Below the pieces are notes generated by a model. That model did no database searches and was not told where the DNA came from. It worked only from the letters and a program-made list of their open reading frames with translations. A DNA stretch of 64,000 nucleotides from Pyrenophora tritici-repentis (Eukaryota > Ascomycota > Dothideomycetes > Pleosporales > Pleosporaceae). The DNA lies in NCBI RefSeq assembly GCF_003171515.1, contig NC_089390.1, positions 5,146,001 to 5,210,000 on the forward strand. The letters run 5' to 3'. Shown piece after piece: positions 44,640-53,258 of this stretch (within the stretch, counting starts at the first letter, position 1; each line of letters starts with the position of its first letter). A program made the translations under genes and the position numbers.

Positions 44640-45110
44640 CCCTGCCGCCTATATGGGCTGCTCTCTTCCCCGCTGCTTTTTAGAAAACTCGGCGCTATAA
44701 ACGATTTGTTTCTTTCTGCGGATTAGAAAAAGAGCTGAATAGTACCAATGAGACTGGAGACTCGTCTCCTATCTTATTTATACCACGAAAATCATCTGGA
44801 ACCCACTTCACTTCTTTCCCTCACTTTTCCCACCCAATTTGCTAAAATCCGGGAGCACGGAAAAATGGACTGCTCTCTTTAAAACTACCTTTCTAAAATA
44901 GAACGCCGTAGGCTATTATGATTTCTATCTGCGGACTAAACCAAAGAGAAAACCAATGCGTGAGTCGGAGGCTCGTCTCCTATCTTATTTGTTCCACAAA
45001 AATCTTCTGAAAATCCTTTGTTGACTGGCACATGTTGCCTTCTTCGCTGCTTCCTTGTCTAAAAATGAACCACACAGGTGTTATGGTTTTCTCTGCTTTC
45101 TAATATCTCC
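44640..45110 (+). repeat. Tandem repeat family 3, period about 211 bp
   Basis: A 19-bp word, ctcgtctcctatcttattt, occurs at 44761..44779 and again at 44972..44990. Its surroundings match too: accaatg before it and ccac-aaaatc-tctg after it, and tctgcgga about 45 bp before each. In the first copy ggagactcgtctcc can form a small hairpin. A third, weaker copy may begin near 45028. Confidence 0.75.
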
Positions 45111-45280
45111 TAAACACCACACTAAAGCTGATGATGTGCTCTCTGTTGCTGTATTCTTTGAAAAATAAATACCGCCATGGACGCATAACTTTCCCCGCTT
45201 TCTTCTACCTATTCCTACGCTATATAAACCTGAGTGGTCTTCTCTCCTTCTTCCTCTTCTTCTATCTTTCTTTCTTACAT

Positions 45281-45385
45281 AAATCCATGTGTTGGGAATC
45301 GAACCTGCGGTAGATAAGGCAGCTGGTTGCTGCATGCACGAGCTTGGATTACACGGCTGACTAAGCCGTGTGGTCCGAGCTCTAG
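45281..45385 (-). ncRNA. tRNA-like sequence with A-box and B-box (tRNA relic or SINE head)
   Basis: On the minus strand ggttcgattcc (45295..45305) is a perfect RNA polymerase III B box. About 63 nt before it, cggcttagtcag resembles an A box. The T-arm stem is only partly complementary, and no complete cloverleaf with acceptor stem can be drawn, so this is not called an intact tRNA. An 8-bp hairpin (acacggct/agccgtgt, loop gacta) covers 45351..45371. It could be a tRNA pseudogene or the head of a short interspersed element. Confidence 0.4.
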
Positions 45386-45446
45386 CTGCTGCCTTACTGC
45401 CGACCTCCCTCCACCTCCATAGAACAACAAGAACAATCACAATCAT

Positions 45447-45464
45447 TTCAACTCGTTGCAACGA
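45447..45464. repeat. Dispersed 18-bp word, copy 2
   Basis: This is identical to 2182..2199 and followed by cgtatcaacac 21 bp later, as in copy 1. It lies about 60 bp from the tRNA-like sequence, which suggests that both could belong to one degraded mobile element. Confidence 0.5.
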
Positions 45465-45694
45465 AGGTGATTCCGATACCTTAGCCGTATCAACACCATG
45501 GCTTTTAAAAAGGATACAAAAACGACCTTTATGTGTGCTCTTCTGTCTTTCCAAAATCGACGAAATGTCTACGAATGACTTCTGTCGTCCTTCCAAACCG
45601 AACCACTGTGCCTCGATGTGTCTGAGATTTTCGGTTCTATATTAAAATTAGTCTGCGCAAACTTAGATGAGCTTTCCTCTGAGGTCTTGGGTAT

Positions 45695-45935
45695 AAAATT
45701 GGGTGGCGCACACCTTTCTTCCTATTCTACATTTACTTTACACCTCTTTGTGCTACCAAAAGGGACGTTTACATGAATAATGGTGGTGCTGTTCTCTCCT
45801 CTTTCCTATTTCAAACTTACTCTTTACTCCTTTGTACCATTAAAACATATATCCAAATATCAAATGGTGGTATTACTCTCTCCTCTTTCCTCTTTTACAA
45901 ATATTCTACACTCCTTTGTGTCAAAATAAAATGAG
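45695..45935 (+). repeat. Tandem repeat family 4, period about 83 bp
   Basis: Three copies of a unit with tggtggt-ct-tctcctctttcct followed by actcctttgt occur; the end word lies near 45744, 45827 and 45911 (steps 83 and 84). The first copy is the most diverged. The pyrimidine tract followed by A-rich sequence is the same design as in the other families. Confidence 0.75.
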
Positions 45936-48900
45936 AAGCAGACAAGTCCATGATAGTGTTGCCCTCTCCCCCCATTTCTTTTTTGAAAAACACGACCCCT
46001 CTTTCAATGTTTTTGGTCTCCCAGTCTTATTGCCGAAAATCAATCTACCTCTGTTTCCGAGGCGATACCCCAGGAGGGCAGAAACATGAATACCAGGAAA
46101 AGCACCAACTCTTCTGTCCTCTACTAAAGCTCACTCAAAGAATTGTATATTGAAAATACGTCAACTTCGGAGATATGCTCTCTTCTACTCCCGAAATATT
46201 TCCTCATGTAAAATAATACTTCTACTCCACCCTTTCCAAGATCATGGACTTTTTATGCCATGGACGCTGGCACCACTTACTTGAAAATATCGCAAAAGCT
46301 CTTCCTTGAAATAAAAACAATTGCTACACTCTTGATGCAGGACTACGATATAAAAGTCATCACTCGACCGTCTTCTTCTCTCCTCACTACCTTATTCCGT
46401 GCGAACTCTGAACGCCCAAACAATTTGGCGATGACGTCCTTTTTCTCTAAAACTCCAAAATCAGTCACAAATGTCTCTGAAAATCTACGTCTTGGTCGTC
46501 TCATGGTGGTGAAGTAAATCGTGTGTGGCCTCCGCGACGGTACATTTCTAGTGTAGCTTCTAGGACGGCGGATGTTGGTAGGCCTTGTACAATCGTACGG
46601 GTGAATAACAACAACGAGGTTCTTCTTGTGACTGGTATTGGTATTTTGATCTATGAACGGGGTTACTACGAAGGTATACCTGAGCTCGGCGCAAGTCGGA
46701 CCGAAGTAGGATCGAGGCGGGTAGCTTGTTCAGCGTTGGGTGATAGGGTATGTGTATACCGACAGCGGAGGTATTAAAAACAATAGCTACTCTTTCGGCT
46801 TTCGTACTTTTATTTCTACTTGCGAAACTATTGTTGAAAATTCTTAAAAATTAGACGACTGGAAATATGTTTTCCGGACTTCCAAAGTCTTCTCTAGAAC
46901 CGATGAGATTGGAATAGATGTCGTTCTTCGCCGAGACACTCAAAAAATACGTAGTTACCATCAAAGGAGTGCGTTTATTGCCATGCAGCCTAATTTTATG
47001 GAGGACTCAATGTATGCCCGGTGAAATGAGGGACCTCCAGAGTGATATAAATACGCTTTCCAATACATTCCCGCGCGTTGCACTACTATAGCGGGCCGAT
47101 AAACGTTCGCATGACGTACTTTTAAACTCAAATGGTAACCTAGTATATCGCGCAAAGAATCAGGGGATGTAGACATGAGTGTAATATTCAGCTTTGTGGG
47201 AGCGCGTGCTTGATAAGAGGTGATACTAGCCCATGCACCGCGTGTTGCACGGCATGACCTCGTTGAACCATAATGGCAAATGGCGCATGGCCAAGAAGCC
47301 GCTGTCAAAATAGTCATGTCCCAACAGCGCCAGAAAGCCATTCTGCCGACCATTTCCGGGGCGGTCGAAACATGTGGTATGCCAGATGATGGGCCGTTAT
47401 TTGACACGATGCGGGGTCATGCCTCCAAGACGGAGAGTTGAATGGTATTGATGATGAGGTCGTGTGTGGCTGCGGCATAGTCTACTAAGAAAACCAAGCC
47501 CAAGACGCGACAGGCCCCTGGGGAACAGTGGCCTTGTTGAGGCAGAGATGGTGACGTTGGTGACTTTGGTGACTACCACAGCTGACTGCTGAAACCTCGA
47601 AGCGCTGAGTTGTCAGCCGGAAGGTTACACGGCCGTAGCCGCCAACCCTCAAACAGCAGCAGAGCAGATCTCCCGGCATGCAGCAAGCAGATTGCGCAAC
47701 GAACCACATACCTGGATAAGAATAACGGTCGCAATGGGGACCGACGTTGCCAAATCCAGGCAACACGAGGGCTTCTTGGTGGGCGGCACGCACAGGGCCG
47801 GCCTCGATATAGCAGCCGCTGTCGGGGGGTGGCGACTAGTACAGAGCCGCATTCATCAGGCGCCTCGCTTAGACAGGCGGCTAGTCCGCTTTCGGGACTT
47901 GTTGCTGCAGGGGTCAGATTCGAGGTAGATTGAGTTCTCGCGGACTTGTCGTCCGTATTCAACGGTGACATACCCCACGCCAGCTCGAGGCCCAGGCGGA
48001 CGTGGACCACGTAGAGGCAGGTAGTAGCGGCCTGGCCGAGACAAGGTTTGATAGACGTGTCTTGTCAGGAGACAAGAAGCAGCACTACAGAGTAGGTGCA
48101 GATGTCTCAGTCGGTTGGCCACGACCTTCTAGAAGAAGCAAAGGCTCGGCGGGGAGAGTCATTGGCCGTGTGGCTGAGGCGGTGCAGCGGCTGTTGAGGA
48201 GGGCCACAAGGCTCGAGAGAGAGGAACAGGCTCTGCATGGCCATTGATTGGGGCACTGTAATTGCTGGCATCTGGCCTCGGCCAAAGAGGCTGGTCAGTT
48301 GTCGGATGTAAACAGGAGGGTTGAAACGAACGATGACTTGTTTGCAGTATGCGTTGGCCAATCGAGACGGGGTGCTAGAGTGCTAGACCCTGCGCATGAC
48401 GGCGATCTTATGCGTGGCCGTGGGCACCATCTGGCCGAGCCTGTGGAGGGGACACGCTGTCATGCGATTGAGAGATGGCAGGAGGCTTGCCAAATTGGGC
48501 CGTGATGCAAGGTGGGTGGTGGAGAGATGGAGTGGCATGCAGACATGCCGACACACACTGATGCTGACATGCGCAGAGGGGCAGCATGGCAAAGCCTTCA
48601 GTGGCCACCGAGCATTCGGCCGACTTTGACGTTCGTTATGCAGACGGCTGAGCCACACTGTGCACCACATCAAGCACATCTCAATCTGCTACGCATTGCA
48701 ACGCGTGTTCGTAGGGAAAGAATGCTTTTCCTGCCCAATCCACCTAGGACATGCCCATTTGCATCTTCCGGGTTGGCAGGAGGCTGGGTAATGTCGCATT
48801 TTCGCATGCTTGCCCTGGCACTGGGCACCACACCGTCGTCATTGTCACCGTGTTGGCCGAGTAGGTGAATGCGCCCGGGCAGTATCTTCTGCCAGGTATA

Positions 48901-50068
48901 TGGGAGCAGGTGTGCTGCTACTGCGTGGTCGCCTGCTATTCATCAACCACTGCTAGACGGGTCCACTCTGCCCGACTCACCGCCTCAGTTCTCCATCGAC
49001 CAAGCCGGAAACGTGACCCAACTAAAAGGCCAGCAGACACTCTAGTCCCGGCGAGTTATTCCCCACGCACGAGTACATAGCGGTCACTGCTGCCGCAAAC
49101 TTCAAGTGTCTGCAGCGCCAGCAAACGTCGTTGTAGTCGACCGCTGCGCCAACCAAGACACCTCAACTTTCCATCCATCCATCCTGTCCCAACATCCAGT
49201 CCTTGACCAACATCACCGACGGTAGTAAGCGACACCTCTCAAACAAACTCGACTGTCCTTCGAAACGCGACCCGCTACATACGTCGATTGGCTGTCAGCT
49301 CGTCGCGCCTCAGTGTCTCCCGCACCGCTCTGCAAACCATTGGCTTGTACTTGAAACACCCTATTCCTGGGGTCCTGCACAATACCACTCGCAATCTTGC
49401 CCCCCGACAAACTCGGCCATACAGCCGCTGGCCTGATTCTGGCGTTGCGCGCTACGTCGCCGTCGCTTTCCCGTATCCACTCTTCATTGGATCCCACACG
49501 CAGCCGCCGAACCACCGACCTGTTGGATCCCATTCCCAACTTAGCACCGCATCTGCACCCGCCCAAGGGTCTGTCGGTCATAAGTATCACGCTTTCTGCC
49601 GTCGATACTGCTTCACTCACTGTCAGTCCCGACTTCACTTCTTCTTCATCCTCCCTTCTTTCGCTCCCTGCCATCCTAGCGGTGCAGGTGCATTCCCCAC
49701 TCCGGTAGTGACAAGCGTTACACCCTACCACACTCCCACTTCCCAGATCGGCAGCGCCGTCCACACTCTCCCTTGCCAAAAGGAACCAAAAAACACTACT
49801 GCTTTGCCTTTCTCCGACTGGACTCGGAAACTCACCGCTTTAATATTCGCTCAATTGCCATTTCCACCGAGCCTTGTGTTGCTACCCAGCCACACAAACT
49901 GCCTTGGACATCCGCTTACCATCCTTCAGACCGGATCCTAGTTCCGCCTCGCAGGGCATAATCATAACACACCATCATCCCTGCCCTTCAGCATCACCTA
50001 CCAAGGTCAACATTCACTTTAAAGAGTCAAACATTTCCCCACTTGCATCTTCGCCACAAAACATCGCC

Positions 50069-51139
50069 ATGCCTTACTCACCAAACCTCGCCGCCGAGAA
50101 CCAGGCCGCTCTCGACCACTTCATCCAACTCCCCGTCTCAAATGACATGATCTCGTACCTTGCGCAAAAGGCCACACAAGTCATCCGCTGCGAACCATCA
50201 GTCAACAAGAACCTTCCTCCCACCCCACCGGCCTCGCCTCCTCAGTATGCTGCCTCCAGCCGGGATCCCGCCCTCCCATCAGTAGAAGAGTTCATCACGT
50301 CCATTGTCGAGAGGTCACATGTCCAGACCGCAACCCTGATGACTTCGCTCGTATACCTTAGCCGGTTACGGTCTCGTCTTCCTCCTGTCGCCAAGGGTAT
50401 GCGCTGCACTGTCCACCGCATCTTCCTCGCCTCCCTCATTCTTGCGGCTAAGAACCTCAACGACTCGTCGCCCAAGAACAAGCACTGGGCCCGGTACAGC
50501 GCCGTCCGTGGCTATGATAACTTCGGTTTCTCCATCACCGAAGTAAACCTGATGGAGAAGCAGTTGCTTTTCCTCCTCGACTGGGACCTCCGCATCAACC
50601 CCGATGACCTCTACTACCACTTTGAGCCTTTCCTGGCTCCCATCCGCGTCTGGCAAGGTCGCCAGGCTGAGAAGGCCAGGCTTGCCGAGAAGGAGAAGGA
50701 GCTTGCCCGCCAGCAGTACCAGCTCACCGCCGAGAACCTCTCGCGCACCGTGCATCCGTATGCATCAAACTCTTCCATGGCCTCATATGCATCCCGCGCA
50801 CAGGCGCACCGTGCACACTACGCACCATCCTCCCGCGCTCAATCACGCACTCCATCGCTATCACCCCCCACCCGAAGCTCCTCTAGCTCCACTTCGTCGG
50901 AATCTCCCATCAGCATTCACGACGAGCCCTCCGACACTGTCCTGCAGCGCTACGATGCCGACCAAGGCGCCAATGTTGTATATATCAATGGTCCTATCCC
51001 ATACGCCCAAAAGCAGCAGCACTCACTCCCGCTCTACGACACTCAGCCTTCCAAGAAGGTCAAGACGTCGGCGGGTGGCCTTTTCAGCAGAATGTTCGGT
51101 CAGACCGGTGCCTATGCGGGCCGACAGACCGGCTATTAA
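50069..51139 (+). CDS. Pho85-type G1 cyclin (Pcl1/Pcl2, PclA-like)
   Basis: A single exon encodes 356 aa from the ATG at 50069 (MPYSPNLAAENQAALDHFIQ); the frame is open further upstream to 49874 but without family resemblance. The cyclin box runs from about residue 75 to 185: EEFITSIVERSHVQTATLMT, LVYLSRLRSRLPPVAKGMRC, HRIFLASLILAAKNLNDSSP, then YDNFGFSITEVNLMEKQLLF and LLDWDLRI. This is the Pcl1/Pcl2 subgroup that binds the kinase Pho85; the Aspergillus homologue PclA acts at G1/S and in conidiation. The C-terminal third is Ser/Pro-rich and disordered with a basic patch (PSKKVKTSAGG), a likely site of phosphorylation-driven turnover. The long gene-free upstream sequence fits genes with elaborate cell-cycle control, but no specific element is proven. 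Confidence 0.92.
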   Translation: MPYSPNLAAENQAALDHFIQLPVSNDMISYLAQKATQVIRCEPSVNKNLPPTPPASPPQYAASSRDPALPSVEEFITSIVERSHVQTATLMTSLVYLSRLRSRLPPVAKGMRCTVHRIFLASLILAAKNLNDSSPKNKHWARYSAVRGYDNFGFSITEVNLMEKQLLFLLDWDLRINPDDLYYHFEPFLAPIRVWQGRQAEKARLAEKEKELARQQYQLTAENLSRTVHPYASNSSMASYASRAQAHRAHYAPSSRAQSRTPSLSPPTRSSSSSTSSESPISIHDEPSDTVLQRYDADQGANVVYINGPIPYAQKQQHSLPLYDTQPSKKVKTSAGGLFSRMFGQTGAYAGRQTGY

Positions 51140-53258
51140 TGCTATTCGCTTTGTCAAACACTTTCGTTTACTAGACCCACGACTTTCTTTTTTTTTCGTT
51201 TCATTGTTGATGGTCTTGAAAAAGAGATCATAGGGTGTCTTATGGATGACACAATCTGGTTGGAAGATGCTCACTGGATGGACATCTCCCGCCCATCGGC
51301 TTAACTTTGCATCAGTAGGCGTTATGTTTAGCATTTGCACAACAGCATTGTACCGGCGTTGGATATCATCATCATCTATTAGCATTTTCTCCGTCGGCAC
51401 GACGATCCACAGTAGTCTAGCTATATTCGCTCCCTGCCCGTGTTGCGGGTTATCGCGAGTAATGAATTTATCAAAACATTTCAATCCACCTTTCTTGGCA
51501 ATAGTGCAAACGTTTCGCTTCGGGAAATGACGCTGTCATGCTCTCCTTGCAATTTCCCTATATTCTGACACTCTGGTACGCTACGGTCCGACGGCTATCC
51601 ATCTGCACGTCTTCCGGGACGGGACCAGTCAAAATAAGCTGCATGCGTGAGTCATCAATACGTGGCTAGAGAATGGGTACGATAATGCACGTCAAGCGGC
51701 TAAGCGTACATGTTGAACTTTGCACATTACAAAAGCGCGATCTGCTAACTGAATCAGGCCAATACCAACACTCCGTATCACACCACGCTATACGCTTCAT
51801 ACTTTATCAGCAGGTGTACAGTCTGGTACAAGCCACGACAATATTACGACGCGGGTTGTATCTAATGCGGTCCTGTCACCCAATTGTTCTGCCTCGTACT
51901 ACGCTTCTTTACCGGCCGCATGCGCAGCCACGTCGGGCTGACTAGTTGAACGACCATACACGATTCATAAATGTAGATTGCATGGCTGCCTACCAGCCGT
52001 GTCTATCACAAGGCTTTCAGGGCCAACTAATTCCTAAACTACTGCATCTTGTCGAACAGAAGCTGCGACCGATCAGCAAATAGGCCTTCAATGCTACCCA
52101 TTCTCACCCGCGCAATATCCATAACAAGTCCACGTCAACAGGCGGTAAGCACGGTTGCTCTTCGCTCCACAACCCGAGGTCAGCATCGCAAGGCAATAAA
52201 AGCAAATGTCGTATATGCAGGAGTCGAAGTTTGGGCATCGTAGATCAAACGTGTCGTGGGTTGATGCTGCATGCATACGGGCGGTTTCAGAAGCATGTCT
52301 TAGCTGAGAAAGAATGGGTCCTGATTGGTGGAATCGGTGTAGGTCGACCAGGGTGGAAACCTGCGGGAGGTTTTAAGGTCATCCATGTGCTGTCTTTACC
52401 GCTATCCATCTGTGTTTTCTTTGTGGAAGCTACTTGTGCAATTGATGGGTACGCTGTCTGCTTACACTGGCGCTCGTGACACGTGGATGCGAATGATGTC
52501 ATTCGTCTGTGCTTCCTCACCGTGATTGGTGTCACGTGGCGGTGCGTCCATGGCGACATCATGCACCAACAGCCTTCATCCCTTCTAGCTTGGTACGAAC
52601 GAAAAAGCCTTAGCCGGGAAAAGCGCGGCATCTTTTCAGATCTGGGAATCTCCAGCCACACGGCACGTGAACCCGTTCACACTTGGTTGACGTAGCGCTT
52701 GTTTCAACCTTGCACTCTCAGGCCCGTCCGACTTCTCTACACCACCAATATCCTCGACAGGTGGCTTGCTACTTTGATCATCTGGGGGATATGGCTCTCT
52801 CCCTGCATCCCCGCAACATCAGCTCGGCCGTTGGGGGTGGCTTGGCATGTTCGCGTCTCCTGGAAGGCTTCGTGAGGTGCATTGCGCAATTGCGTACACA
52901 GCCCCGCCGATACATGAACACACCCTTCAGGACCCCATTTATTTTGGGCGTCTTTGTCGCCTCAATAGCGATAGATTGCAGAGATATGCCTTCATGCGGG
53001 CGAAGTTGCGGTTGAGGCTGTCCACTAACCGGGCCTTCTCCAGTGGGGCTAGGGTCTCAGGCATGAGTCTCGCCGCATCTGATACAACTACTGTTAAGAC
53101 ATATGCGCACGGTAGGTGACTATGCCGAACGCAAACATCATGGAAGATGTCAACTGTCAATTGCATCGTTCTACATGTACCTGTCACTCGTTGGTGCAAC
53201 ATTCGTTTTCCCTTCGTAACCGCTGGCCGGACCTTTTTTTCTATCTAATATCTTAGTA
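51140..53258. other. Intergenic region, 2.1 kb, no gene seen
   Basis: It holds the 3' flank of the cyclin gene and the promoter of the membrane protein gene. Short frames on both strands (for example 52287..52661 minus) have no features. A T-run (51185..51197) follows the cyclin stop. I see no repeat structure. Confidence 0.5.

Larger units (their letters stand above)
41400..46900. repeat. AT-rich region of hierarchical diverged repeats, pyrimidine tract + TAAAA motif
   Basis: Across about 5.5 kb the + strand repeats one design: atgg/atgt, a C/T-rich tract of 12-25 nt, then TAAAA or GAAAA, then 15-40 variable bases. By eye more than 20 exact ctaaaa occurrences follow a pyrimidine tract on the + strand, for example at 41680, 41783, 41867, 41927, 42086, 42298, 42342, 43577, 43831 and 44893. 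Local families with their own periods are given as separate entries. The minus strand reads the same design as TTTTAG followed by a purine-rich stretch and CACCAT. No long open frame runs through it. Confidence 0.8.
40999..50068. other. Nine-kilobase region without a credible protein gene
   Basis: Between the disordered protein gene and the cyclin gene no open frame shows family features, a signal peptide or convincing splicing. The first 400 bp are ordinary. About 41.4-46.9 kb is AT-rich and repetitive (listed separately). From about 46.9 kb the sequence returns to a GC level like that of the genes, with many short overlapping frames on both strands but no protein I can support; the last 2-3 kb may be the promoter and long 5' leader of the cyclin gene. 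A frame at 46523..46777 (84 codons) is the longest + frame at the boundary and has no features. Confidence 0.7.

Noticed and set aside
44397..44726. 109-codon + frame inside the repeat region
   Set aside because: Composition follows the local T-rich repeats, no family features, no splice partners.
45281..45385. Calling the B-box sequence an intact tRNA gene
   Set aside because: T-arm pairing is incomplete and no acceptor stem can be formed; kept only as tRNA-like.
41400..46900. CRISPR-like array
   Set aside because: Repeats are diverged and of varying length, spacers are not unique constant-length segments, and the genome is eukaryotic.
41400..46900. Centromere or telomere-proximal repeat
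   Set aside because: No TTAGGG tracts, no transposon fragments recognised, and ordinary conserved genes stand directly on both sides; composition alone does not justify the call.
48701..48706. ACGCGT (MCB-like) site upstream of the cyclin gene
   Set aside because: A single hexamer 1.4 kb from the start; the same hexamer occurs elsewhere in the window by chance, so it is not evidence of MBF control.
49213..49941. Overlapping 188- and 217-codon frames on opposite strands before the cyclin
   Set aside because: Mutual antisense frames of a GC-balanced leader, with no recognisable domain or credible start.
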